A DNA stretch of 64,000 nucleotides from Rhodosorus marinus. Its lineage: Eukaryota; Rhodophyta; Stylonematophyceae; Stylonematales; Stylonemataceae. Below the pieces are notes generated by a model that saw only the letters and a list, made by a program, of their open reading frames with translations, was not told the DNA's origin and made no database searches. The translations under genes were made by a program, and so were the position numbers. Shown piece after piece: positions 41,500 through 51,449 of this stretch. How positions within the stretch are numbered: the first letter of the stretch is position 1; every line of letters starts with the position of its first letter. The stretch lies in assembly GCA_029953675.1 (NCBI GenBank), contig JAMWBK010000004.1, positions 868,001 through 932,000 of the forward strand, given 5' to 3'.

Positions 41500-43835
41500 G
41501 GATTAACCACTTCCATGTCGCAGCCCCTGGACCTGAAGGGTCACGTTGACCAGGTGGGAGGGGACTGGGGTGTTTGGAGACCGCAGTTTCAGAGTTGGAT
41601 TCGGAGGTGGGTTTCTTCGTTTGGGGGCTCGCTTCCTCTGATGGGGCCGGATTCCACCGATAGTACTGCCTCGCAGGGAACTCTTACAGGCTGGGTGTGT
41701 TTTGGACTCCTTATTTGCGGGTTTGGCCCGCAATCTGCGGGATGTGGTTATGTGGGAACTCTTGGGGATAATGCCGCGTTTGATCCTCCCCCCAGCTCGC
41801 ACATCGGCGCGTAGCTGGCATGTTCTTGGGGATAATGCCGCGTTTGATCCTCCCCCCAGTTCGCACATCGGCGCGTAGCTGGCATGTCCGGGACCGGCTC
41901 GCAATGTTCCTGCGAGGGGAATTTGAGGTTTTGCAAAGTGAGTACATGACGTCGCTCGAGGCCTCAGGGCGCACGGTCCAGTCCACGGGTGCCTCGCAAG
42001 TGACGGCTCGGGTGCAAAAGTTGATGGAGGTTGGCGATTTCAGTCGAGCGGCACGGGTTTTGGAGGGACAGGCGGCTGTCCTCCCCTATGGGATGACCGG
42101 CTTGCGGAACCGGCATACACCTTGTTTTCGTCGTCCGATGTGGAGTCCCAGTGTTGCGGTCTCTCTCGACAGACCAGAGTTGGCCCGCCTTCGCATAGAT
42201 ATGACAATTCGCTAGTCCGATTTGGAGGAACTTCTCCGTACCTCCCGCCGCGGACGTTCCCCTTGGGCTTCAGGCCTTCGCACGGAATTATTGCAGGCTT
42301 TGAGCGAGACGGGCCGACGCGAATTGGTGAAGATTCTGAACGCCTTTTTGCAGGGAACTTTACTCGCGTCCACACTGTGGGTACACTTACGGCGGGCGCA
42401 GCTTTGTTTGATTGCGAAAGCCGATCACTCGCCTGAGCATCCGCGTCTTCGGCGCATCGGAATGATTGAGAGCATCCGGAAGTTAGCGGGGAGGTGGCTA
42501 TGCCAGCGACTACGCCAGCGCGTTACAGCTTTTTTGGCTCCTCTCCAAGCGGGAGTGGGGTTTTCTGGGGGATTCGAACTGATTACCCATGCGATCGAGC
42601 TCGAGCGGGCCACTAAGTCGGCCTGGGGCATTCTCGTTGTTGACTTCCGGAACGCTTTCAACAGTGTATCCCGGACGCGCGCACTGGAGGTGGTTCGAAG
42701 GGCTTTTCCTGAGGTTTTGCCCTTTCAGCTGGGATATACGGAGGAGGAGGCCTCCCCTACATGTCTGGAGGGGGTGAAGTTTTTGAAGCATACACAGGGG
42801 TACAACAAGGTGATCCTTGTGGGCCGGTCCTTCACGCCTGCGCCTTGCAGCTCGCTCTGTTGCAACTCGCGACCGACATGGAGGACCTACGTATCTGTGC
42901 ATATCATGACGATGTGACGTTGATAGGTAGCCCTCCGGACTTAGATCGGGGGTTGACCAGGATCCAAGCCATTGCAAGTGAGGTGGGGTTGATAGTCGAG
43001 CCGGAGAAGTGTTGTTTTCTCCCACCCAGAGAAGCCCCTGCCCGACGCTCTCAGGCACCTTTGCCAACCTGAGGGTCTGATGCATCATGGTATTGGGTTG
43101 GGGAGTGATAACTTGGTGCAATCCTCCTGCGAACGAGTTTTAACCCGGCACAGGCAGCTCACAGATGCCATTGAGCGCCTTCCTGATGGTATGCTGCAAT
43201 CGGCGTGCCAGATTTCCCGATTTTCTGCCGGTCTCCAGCTCAACTATTGGCTCGCAGTCTTCCACCGCAATTGGGAGCGTGGATTGCTGCTAACGCGGAC
43301 GAGGCGACGCTACCACATTGGGACATACTCTTGGACGAACCACTTGCTTCGGCATCGGAACCTGACAAGGACCTGATACGGGCTCATATGGGTCTACCCT
43401 TGCGCTTGGGAGGCTTTGGAGTGGGTGACCGGAGTCTTGTCTACTCGGACTGCGACGGTAGCCTCTTGGGCCACCGCTCTTCATACCCTTGTCGGATTTA
43501 GGTTCCCAGTGCCTGCCTTTTAAGTTGGGCGCTGACGAACGATGACCCAGTCAACCTTCCGCAGCCACTACGCGCATCTATGACGTCCTGCAACAGGCGT
43601 TCGTCGGTGCAATGCCGTGCCGGAAGATAATCGATCCAAGTTCAGTTCCTGGAAGGAGATGCTATGGAGACGCAATGAGTGTGTAGTGGGATCTATGGTT
43701 AATCGCGTGCTGGCCGACGATGGGGAAGCCAGCCCCCAGCCACTCGCCCCCGATTACGCGGGTATAATGAGCAGACCGTGGAGCTCACGCACTGATGTGA
43801 TCCAAGAAGCCTCACTTGGGGCCAACAAGTGAGGC
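41500..43835 (+). mobile_element. Group B retrotransposon copy, long, lacking its 3' end
   Basis: From 41516 the sequence encodes the same first region as B3 (VGGDWGVW, FQSWIRRW). A second region (LREFEVLQ-like, VQKLMEVGDFSRAARVLEGQA; 41900-42090) matches the B copy at 56329-58354. The RT follows: 42222-42780 (RKLAGRWLCQRL, GVGFSGGFELITHAIELE, LVVDFRNAFNSVSR) and, after a frameshift, 42761-43072 (GVQQGDPCGPVLHACAL, AYHDDVTLIG, EKCCFLP). Downstream linker pieces lie in broken frames to 43835 (VPEDNRSKFSSWKEML at 43615-43665). In the equivalent of CPGPSGLR this copy has PWASGLR. The endonuclease and tail are missing. Confidence 0.8.
41761..41888 (+). repeat. 64-bp tandem duplication inside the group B copy
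   Basis: CTTGGGGATAATGCCGCG begins at 41761 and again at 41825, with the intervening sequence repeated almost perfectly (one visible base difference). 64 is not a multiple of three, so the duplication breaks the frame. Confidence 0.9.
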
Positions 43836-43839
43836 TATG

Positions 43840-44830
43840 CGCAAAGAGGCTGGTAGGCAGCTCTTGGGTTGCACCCGGTACATACGAATGTACCAACTGC
43901 TATTGGCTGCTATGGTATTCTCAGAACCAAGGCGTCGTCAGAGTCCAGCAAAACACAGGACTCTTTGTGCGAGGAACTTGTCATCAGCAATAGATTGACT
44001 GTTGATATAACGAGATATCAATACAGAAGGACGAACTACAAATTTTAAAGTTTTTCGAAGGAATAATTCCGTTTCTAAAAATATACCTACCATCACGTTT
44101 CTTCCAATATTCAATGCCATATTCTCAAAAAAGACTGCTGGGACAGTTCGTTCTGTCCCAGGAGCAGGGAAGCCGACAACAAGAAATTCATTCATCAATA
44201 ACTGGTAGGAGGGGTGGCCGTTTGATAAAAGTCTTCCGTAAATCCGGCGAGATAGTTTCAAAAAACGCTCAGTTGGGAGTAGGTGGTCGCCCGCGTTTCT
44301 GGCTGAGCAAGTCAGTGCCGTCAGCCTCCTGTACAGCAGGTTTGCATGATTCTATATGGCAGTCTTTTTTCTCGGTGAGGCTGCGAGAGGCAGTGAGAAC
44401 GGGGGTTCTGTTCTGTTTTGTCATTTTCGAGTTTCGCAGGAATGGACCAAAAAAATCCTCCACGTGACTCTCGCGCAAGCGTGCGTATCGCTCTACGCGC
44501 CTGGTTTTCAAGGTCGCAAATGCTGAACCCAGAAAGTAGGCTCGCGGCGGCTTTTGTGGTTCCATACTGTCAAAACAAAGAAGCACGGATACCATCTTTA
44601 GCAAGGAATTCAGGGCCGATAGAATCTTCTAAAAGAGGTATTGAACAGTTACATCTTACATTTTACGTCGGCGACGACTACTGAATTCCCAGAATTCAAC
44701 TCGGATCCAGAGCTTTCTAGTCTCCCACGTGAGCTTCTACCACATGTAGACCGTAGTTGGACTCCGCCGACTTGCTTACAAGTTCTCGACATCTTGTGCG
44801 CATTCGTCGGAATGGTACATCGGATTTCTT
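43840..44830 (+). repeat. Unclassified dispersed repeat R, copy 1
   Basis: Shares ordered blocks with 46980-48040: CAGCTCTTGGGTT, a TTTTAAAGTTTTTCG...GTTTCTAAAAAT block, a CTGCTGTGGTTCC-like block, and a long closing block that starts GAATTCCCAGAATTCAACTC (44682). No recognisable protein and no terminal repeats were found. Confidence 0.65.
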
Positions 44831-44867
44831 TCATGCTTGATAAGAATCCATGTTTCCTCGCGAAGAT

Positions 44868-44874
44868 TATAAAA
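44868..44874 (+). promoter_or_regulatory. Putative TATA box of the small gene at 44993
   Basis: TATAAAA 119 bp before the ATG, followed by a purine-rich presumed leader. Confidence 0.5.
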
Positions 44875-44992
44875 GGACTTCGAGCACAAACTCGAGGTTG
44901 GAGGTGGTGGTAGAAACCATACACAACGAGCAGGGGACGGAGAAAGAGACAAGCAAGTTATAGAGAGATAGACAACGAATATAAAAGCAACA

Positions 44993-45196
44993 ATGGTACA
45001 CTTCAGGAAAGATTCTGAGCACAAGGTCGACGAGGACTACATGCACGACAACGAGCACCACCGGTTCCATGGACTAGAGACGCTTAGTGGTGTGTTCCAC
45101 AGACCTCACGACGAGGAGCACGCGGAGGTCAAGGACGAGAAAGCGATGTTCAGCTGGCTATGGGTGGAGCACAACCCCTACAAGGCATTTTTGTAA
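44993..45196 (+). CDS. Small His- and acid-rich hypothetical protein
   Basis: 67 codons from ATG 44993 to TAA. Ten His and many Asp/Glu/Lys; short hydrophobic C-terminus (FSWLWVEHNPYKAFL). There is no signal peptide and no known domain. The His spacing (HDNEHHRFH and HRPHDEEH) could bind metal, which is inference. A TATA box and purine-rich leader upstream favour a real gene, yet it sits between retroelement fragments, so a chance frame remains possible. Confidence 0.45.
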   Translation: MVHFRKDSEHKVDEDYMHDNEHHRFHGLETLSGVFHRPHDEEHAEVKDEKAMFSWLWVEHNPYKAFL

Positions 45197-45657
45197 AGCT
45201 GAGGACAGGTGCTCATGACTAATACGCTTTTACCACAGACGATGTGCGGGAGTGTGGTGCCTGCAGCCGTGTAGCCACAATGTAATTGTGATAAGATTGT
45301 AAATAGAAGCTGTGATTGGCAAATAAGAATTCATAGGTGTAGTCAGAAGAGGCTTAGAAAGGCCAATTTAGCGTATGGTCTTGGACAGGAGTCGAATCAG
45401 TATGTGACTAAAACTATTACAGAAAAGTTTGACATCAATGGCACAGACGCTGTGGTCTTTTTTCGATGAGAATCCGTTCAGAACAGTCAAATCCGTGGTC
45501 GCCGGAGCCTGGAATCATCTCCGTCGGCAGTGTCATTGAGTGAGAGTGGGAAACGATCCTATACACGGTTCGTACAACAAGTTCTATGAATTTAACCGAA
45601 ATTAGAGCGGTGGTTAAGACCTAAATAGTCAGCCACACAGCGTAATTAAGGATGGAG
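45197..45657. other. Intergenic, no gene recognised
   Basis: 3' flank of the small gene; no motifs. Confidence 0.4.
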
Positions 45658-45833
45658 ATATCACCTCACGTAGTAACAATGCCAACAAAGAGCTGAAATA
45701 TCTGTGCCCCATTCCGTAGACGGTGCTGTGACGTTACATGCTTTAAACGGGTTTCGTAGAAAGGTCAATTTCCCCACACATGCAGTCAATTCCGATCAAG
45801 ACCAAGTCATATATATGCAACTGAGCGTCACTC
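45658..45833 (+). repeat. Unclassified dispersed repeat S, copy 1
   Basis: ATATCACCTCACGTA followed by a block with AACAATGC and CATCTGTGCCC-like words recurs at 63720-63903. In both places it runs into group B-like 3' sequence. Confidence 0.6.
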
Positions 45834-46165
45834 AATCCAATGCAGGTTCCAACCTTTCGTTGGAAACCCTTGGTCCTCGTGAAAATTCCAGCTTGGAGTG
45901 GCTGCGGAAAAGTGTTACTGACCATCGTGATGAGTATCTGGTACTCCTACGCCGATGAAACGTCGCTCTTTGGCGATATTCTAGTATTTTACTCGCCGAG
46001 GAGCACCACCGCCCCCTGGGCCCGGTTTTGGCCCTAGTACCCAGTTCCATTTCCGCCCTGCGTGGCGCTTAAGGCTATGTTAGCAAACCCATCCAATACA
46101 TCACCCCGAGAGCATCGACTACTTTTTTTTGCGCTGAAGGCGATGCTAGCTGAAGGCAATGCTAG
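45834..46165 (+). mobile_element. Degenerate group B 3' end
   Basis: The B C-terminus is recognisable in broken frames (the region equivalent to GLEWLRKCF is AWSGCGKVL-like one frame over, about 45890-45920). A diverged 3' UTR (CTGCGTGGCGCTTAAGGCTA, about 46054-46073) follows, with two short tail words GAAGGC(G/A)ATGCTAG at 46136-46165. Confidence 0.65.
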
Positions 46166-46231
46166 TTACCCGGTTCATCTTCACGCCTTGCGTAGCGCTT
46201 CAGGCTATGCTAGTAAAGTCCAGTTACCTGG
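46164..46231 (+). mobile_element. 48-bp group B 3'-end micro-insertion with 10-bp TSD
   Basis: 46174-46221 is only the last 48 bp of group B, ending AGTAAAGTCC. It is flanked by AGTTACCCGG (46164-46173) and AGTTACCTGG (46222-46231). The right flank is itself group B coding sequence (NYLGLPQAPW region). Confidence 0.8.
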
Positions 46232-46945
46232 GTTTGCCACAAGCTCCGTGGGACTCTAATCGGCCGTCTTTCTGTCAGGGATGTGAGAGTCGGATCGATG
46301 CTTGTGGCTACCATTTCTTAGGTTCATGCGGATTGTTGAGAGGTCTTCGTACGAGGCGTCACACTCGCTTCAAGTACATTCTCGGCGAATGTCTGACTCG
46401 GGTAGGGCATACGGTTGAGGTGGAATCGGAACTACCCAGATCGGTCTCGGATAGGGCGCCACCCCGCTATATCGCAGATCTCCTCGTCTCCGATGCTGCC
46501 GCCAGACGCTCAGCATATGTTGACCTCGCGATTACATGCCCTGTGGCAAGCGCCCATCTCACGGCTGCCGCCCGCCGCCGGGGAGCAGCCGCTTCGGCCC
46601 TTCGCCGCGTGGAGGAACGACGGTATGCTGAGAGTATGGCCAGCCTGCCTCGCGCTGAGGGTCGCTCCCACCGGTTCCAGCCTTTCGTTGAGGAAAGCTT
46701 TGGTCACGTGGAGAAGTCGGGTTTGGAGTGGTTGCGGAAATGTTTCACTGAGCATCCTGTTGAATACTTGGAACTTTTGCGGCGCGTAAGTATCTCTCTG
46801 GCGATATTCGAGCAGCATGCTTGCCGAGGCGCGCCATCGGCGCCTGGGTTTGCACGCTTCCCTACCTAGTTCTTAGTTCCTTTTCACGGTTTGCGTAGCG
46901 CTGTAGGCTATGCTAGTAAAGTCCAGTAAAGCCAGCCAGTGGCAA
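46222..46945 (+). mobile_element. Group B retrotransposon 3' end with intact endonuclease frame
   Basis: An open frame to 46869 encodes YLGLPQAPWDSNRP, the knuckle CQGC...HFLGSC, RRHTRFKYILGECL, YIADLLV followed 9 residues later by SAYVDLAI (PD...D-type core, with Ala-Asp for Pro-Asp), then the ESFGHVEKSGLEWLRKCF C-terminus. The last codons are frame-shifted relative to B2 and B5. The tail AGTAAAGTCC is followed by AGTAAAGCC. This is the best-preserved B endonuclease in the window. Confidence 0.85.
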
Positions 46946-46979
46946 CGACGGCCCCCCAGCACAGTTCCGAACCAACGTC

Positions 46980-48043
46980 CGATATGATTTCTTTCTCTCG
47001 CGCTGCTGGGCAACTCTTGGGTTAAACCTCGTAGCTATGGCGGTGCCAATGGCTATCGGCTACCATCATGTGCTCACAAATCAGGCAGTTTTCAGTCGTC
47101 CAGTAAAACACGAAACTACGGTATGGACAATCTGTCCTACATAATGGATTGAATTCTCTTCAAGGAGATTGATATTTATAGACAGGCAAAATACTCAGTT
47201 TTAAAGTTTTTCGGAAACAAAACTGCGTTTCTAAAAATGGAGTTTTCCAGTACGAATCAACAGCTTGCTTTTAATACTCATTGGATATTCTCAAAGCACA
47301 CCGATGGGAGCGCTCGTCCAGGAGGGAACCCTAGAACGACAAAAAAAAAGGGCGGTGGAGGGTTGCTGTTGTCAAAGGCATCAAAGAAATCGGGAGGGAT
47401 AGATTTAAAACATGTCAGTTAGGAGTGAAAAAGGATTGTTCCCCGCGTTTCTGCGTGAGGATGTCAGCCTCATGTACAATCGATTCCTTTTGCTCGCCTT
47501 TTTTTTCGGCTTGGCTAGATCGAGCTCTTTGCAGAACATTTTTTTAATGAAAGTTTCTAGGAAAACGGAACGCGCACCCTGGCTGAACTTGCCCGATACT
47601 CCGCTGTTGGGTCGGGCTGCCTGCCTGGTTTCAGCGGCGCAAAGCAAGCTGGAGGCGCACCTCGGTAAGCTGTGTCAGTTTAGGGATACCCCACTACTGG
47701 TCTGGACTGCCTGTTTTTCAGTATCGGGAAACCAGCTGAAGGCCGCGCCGTTGCGGTTCCATACTTTTTTTACAAAAAAGCATCAGATACCATCCTCAAC
47801 AAGGAACTCAGGACCTGTGGAATATTCCAAAAGAACTATGGAACAGTTGCATCTTACGCAATTGACATTCTACGTCCATAACGGGTGCTGAATTCCCAGA
47901 ATTCAACTCCGATCCAGAGCTTTCTAATCTACCACGTGAATTTCTACCACATGTAGACCGTAGTTGAACTCCGCCGACTTGCTCACAAGTTCTCGACACC
48001 TTGTGCGACATTGTCGGAATGGTACATCGGATTTCTTTCGTGC
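46980..48043 (+). repeat. Unclassified dispersed repeat R, copy 2
   Basis: Second copy of the 43840-44830 repeat, about 80-90% alike in the best blocks (for example 47890-48043 against 44682-44830). A frame at 47412-47891 holds an internal doubled segment (GCTGCCTGCCTGG / GACTGCCTGTTTTTC contexts), but no protein family is recognised. Confidence 0.65.
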
Positions 48044-48383
48044 CCGGTTATTTACGCTTCCCCCCCACACGCTGAGACCGGGAAGCGAGCCAAGTCTCGT
48101 GATGCCATCGGTGATCACAATGACTTGCAATTCGTACCTTTGGTAATCCTTGGGCGCAACACGTGAAGCACATGAATGCAGGGATGAGAGCAGCAGTTGA
48201 CATCCCAGCACATGTCCCTGAAACGCGTTGACGGAATTGATGAAACGTGCATCCCTGGATAGAAACAGACGTGTCGAGGCGAGATATATACGTGTAGACT
48301 CTGACGTGACTTGCAAGGGATGGGGGAAAGGAAACCCTGCTAAGACTTAGATAAGCCAAGTTATTATTAGCATATACTAGTGA
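48044..48383 (+). mobile_element. Group C fragment (subfamily 1), duplicate of 51112-51449
   Basis: About 98% identical to 51112-51449. The left part encodes HAETGKRAKSRDAIGDHND (one frame), matching AEAGKRAKYRDDIADHND of the C fragment at 12.8 kb. The remainder has many stops. Confidence 0.8.
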
Positions 48384-48629
48384 GGGGATACTCCAAGACA
48401 AGTAGTAGAGGAGCATGTACGTGAAAGACGTAACATGCACACCTTCTGTTCGAACATGTGGAACATGTTTCGGCCCGATATGTAATGATGGAGTTCGAAT
48501 CGAATTGGTCTAGTCAGAAATTCCGCGGCTCATCCCGACGGGTAACCGAAAACCGCCAGAGTGAGATACTGCGTATGTGGAGATATTACTGGGCAGCAGC
48601 TGTCTGACTGAATTGTTCAAAGATCCTGT

Positions 48630-48695
48630 TTAGTGCCGCGCGATCCTCGCGGGGCTTAAGCTTTTCTTTCAGCCTCCGACTAAACGATAGATTCA
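48630..48695 (+). repeat. Group A-like 3' UTR remnant
   Basis: TTTCTTTCAGCCTCCGACTA after a GATCCTCGCGGGGC hairpin matches the A tail layout (T-run, CAGCCTCCGATTAAA). No coding part remains. Confidence 0.55.
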
Positions 48696-48719
48696 ATTCT
48701 AACACTTTCTAGGGAAAAC

Positions 48720-49200
48720 GCTTAGCTACGATAAAAAAGGCGAATACGGAATCAGTGGCTGGTTCCACTGATCCACACGCAAAGCCCCCAACGCTAGCTC
48801 GGCGTTCCCGGCCCAAACAATGATCGGTCGGTTTGGTCAGCATGTGCCGCAGCCTTCTCGCAATAGACTCGGGTCATCTGCCCAGTCCTCCCAAATGTTT
48901 CGATCGCAATCAGAATCTAATTTTGTCATGTAGATCTTCGGTCAGTATGGCCCTCCTTGTAGTGGGTAAGCTTCCAGCGCTCCACTTACTTCGCTGCATA
49001 CCCGTTGGTGCTTTCTCGTGGGAAGGTGTCTGCCACGTTCGGGCGGGAGATCACCACCAGATCAGGTCGCAGATTCGAATTACCCCAAGCGAGTGCTGTG
49101 ATCACAAAGCACGTGAACATACACATGTTGATGCGATAGATTCGATTCCCAGCGCCAGTCGGGTTGTTTGTTCGCAACTTCTAGTCTCCTATAGCAACGA
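48720..49200 (-). mobile_element. Degenerate group C endonuclease end
   Basis: On the minus strand, pieces correspond in order to the C endonuclease: NSNLRPDLVV (about 49090-49060), TNGYAAK (about 49010), AIETFGR-like and the LALGACVW segment (about 48780). Stops and frameshifts interrupt every piece. The PD motif is kept as RPDLV. Confidence 0.6.
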
Positions 49201-49526
49201 ATAGTCCGCATCATGAATAATTGAAATATGTTTCATATGGTCTAGCCTGAAGAGCTGTCGTCTAGCTGTACCGCAAACGAGTGCTCTGCCCACGATCCTT
49301 GTTTCGTTGTGTTTGCAGAAGGTAGCTGCCGTAGCTGCCGTACAAAAGCCAATGGGTTGGTTTAGTATTTTGAAGAGGAAGATTCGATTGCAACAGAATG
49401 TCGATTGATCTGATCGTTCCCCCTAAGCATGGTTATGACCAGCTATTGGTCAACGCCGGGACGCTTCCTGTTGCTTACATCGTGTCTGGTGCGCGGAAGG
49501 GAGATCTGTGCGCGCTTAGCGAAGCC
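49201..49526. other. Intergenic, upstream of the secreted small protein
   Basis: No gene recognised; it includes a direct repeat GTAGCTGCC (49322 and 49331). Confidence 0.4.
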
Positions 49527-49533
49527 TATATAA
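49527..49533 (+). promoter_or_regulatory. Putative TATA box of the secreted small protein gene
   Basis: TATATAA 117 bp before the ATG, followed by a purine-rich leader. Confidence 0.55.
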
Positions 49534-49643
49534 GAGAGGTCATCTGATATTGGCGGGGGGGCAGGATGTAGACAAGCAAGAGCAGGAGGGAGGAGAAAGT
49601 TGATAAGAAAGTACTAGAAGGGAGAATACTGAGATTGCTGAAG

Positions 49644-49955
49644 ATGAAGCGTGGAGCGTTACTGGTCTGTTTGGTAGTGGTGATCGCGTATGCGAGTGCG
49701 CAAACGACGTGCACACGTCAGGAGGGACTTGAGCTTATTGAAGCTTGCCTGAGGCCGTTTGAGGGAACCTGCGTTAACAACCTTATTTTTGTCATAAGCG
49801 TTGCCTGTTGTCGGACTGTGCCGAGTGCAGTGCCATGCATTTTTGGGGCTCTTGATCAGTGTCCAGTCCAGAGTTTGGTGGGCCAATACAACGCAATTGC
49901 TACCCACTTTACCCACGAGTGCCTCCGTTTGGGAGTCGACGTACATATGCTATGA
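49644..49955 (+). CDS. Small secreted protein with eight cysteines
   Basis: 103 codons from ATG 49644. A clear signal peptide (LLVCLVVVIAYASAQ) predicts cleavage near residue 20. The mature ~83-residue chain has Cys at 23, 35, 43, 55, 56, 65, 73 and 93, i.e. C-C-C-CC-C-C-C, and a hydrophobic centre. The pattern differs from hydrophobins (CC at 2-3 and 6-7) and from plant lipid-transfer proteins (CC at 3-4); no family is recognised. TATA box upstream; AATAAA at 50038-50043, about 85 bp after the stop. Likely an extracellular disulfide-bonded protein; a defence, adhesive or lipid-binding role would be speculation. Confidence 0.7.
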   Translation: MKRGALLVCLVVVIAYASAQTTCTRQEGLELIEACLRPFEGTCVNNLIFVISVACCRTVPSAVPCIFGALDQCPVQSLVGQYNAIATHFTHECLRLGVDVHML

Positions 49956-50109
49956 AGATCCGACCACGGGGCTTAATCCCCAACTCAGGTTCCTAGCAAA
50001 TTCCTAGCTTCAAGTGAAGAGTAGACTGCCAAATCTCAATAAATCTAGTTTTTGTTGAATGCACTCGTGACTATGCTCAATAGAATGGACTGGACTTAAA
50101 CTACCATAG

Positions 50110-51449
50110 CCTGAAGGGTTACGATAGTCTGGGGTTTTCTTCTCCGATCGACTGGCATGGCTAAACCGCTGGGAAAACTTCGTCAACGATATCACCGATG
50201 GGGGTTGACACTGGAAGAAACTCACCCACTGCCCAACCCTTACCTGCCAATTTGTACCACGAGCGCACGTAAACACAAGGTAGTGGGCAACCCCCGAATT
50301 TCCGCCCAAGACCGGGCGCGAATTCGGTCTGCCGCGAGCTCTGGATCTGGAGTCTGGTTGCGGGATTTGCCGACGCTCGTGCCGAAAAAATTGAATGCCC
50401 CCGAAATGCAGGTGAACATAAGACAGCTGTTGAGGTTGCCGATTCCGGGATTGCTCACCATGGAAAAGTGTACTAGTTCTCGTAGTTCGCATGCTACTAA
50501 AGGCGTACAACGATTTCAACATTGTCCCAACTTCGACCGAACTATGGCAGCGGAGACATGACGAGATCTGACCGAGTTGGCGCGATGGCTGAACCGATGG
50601 AACTTCCTGGACATCAAGCAAGAGCCACGACTAGATCTTGAAAACGCATTCAACGTACAGATCGACGTCTCGCCAAGCAACTCCTGGAGAAACACTTTCC
50701 GGAGCTGGAAGCAATTTACCGACTGGGATACGGGACGGACAGCACGGATTCCCCTACGTTTTTCGGGTGGTTCTCTAACAATGGACCAGAAAACACCCCC
50801 CCTACACGACTGACACTCCAGGCAACAACCGGAGTGCAACAAGGGGACCCGCTTGGACCTATTTACATGCACTCTCCCTGGCCCCTTTCTTGGAAGCCCT
50901 ACGCACCAAAGCACTGGAACTCACTATCGTGGCCATCCTCGACGACATCACACTAGTGGGACCGCTCGAAACGCTAAAGGAAGCACTCCTCTGGTCGTCT
51001 TCGAACCGACAATGTTATTCTTCACCACCGCACAGGTAAACAGTATGTTCTTGACCTCAAGGTGTAGTCCCAGCTACGAGTCCACTTAATCGCTCCAGGC
51101 GCCTGGCAAACCGGTTATTTACGCTTCCCCCCCACACGCTGAGACCGGGAAGCGAGCCAAGTCTCGTGATGCCATCGGTGATCACAATGACTTGCTATTC
51201 ATACCTTTGGTAATCCTTGGGCGCAACACGTGAAGCACATGAATGCAGGGATGAGAGCAGCAGTTGACATCCCAGCACATGTCCCTGAAACGCGTTGACG
51301 GAATTGATGAAACGTGCATCCCTGGATAGAAACAGACGTGTCGAGGCGAGATATATACGTGTAGACTCTGACGTGACTTGCAAGGGATGGGGGAAAGGAA
51401 ACCCTGCGAGACTTAGATAAGCCAAGTTATTATTAGCATATACTAGTGA
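50110..51449 (+). mobile_element. Scrambled group C fragments
   Basis: 50270-50620 encodes the part upstream of and including the C knuckle (RIRSAASSGSGVWLRDLP, LRLPIPGLLT, CTSS). It then switches near 50626 to RT motif A (LDLENAFN) and continues to motif B (GVQQGDPLGP, about 50829-50860) and the DDIT box (about 50941). It switches again at about 51000 to the endonuclease core (LRTDNV then QYVLDLKV). The last 338 bp repeat 48044-48383. The order endonuclease leader - RT - endonuclease core differs from the complete copy, so this is a recombined product. Confidence 0.75.

Noticed and set aside
49135-49160. GATTCGATTCCC resembles a tRNA B box
   Set aside because: It lies in a degenerate group C endonuclease remnant and has no cloverleaf context.
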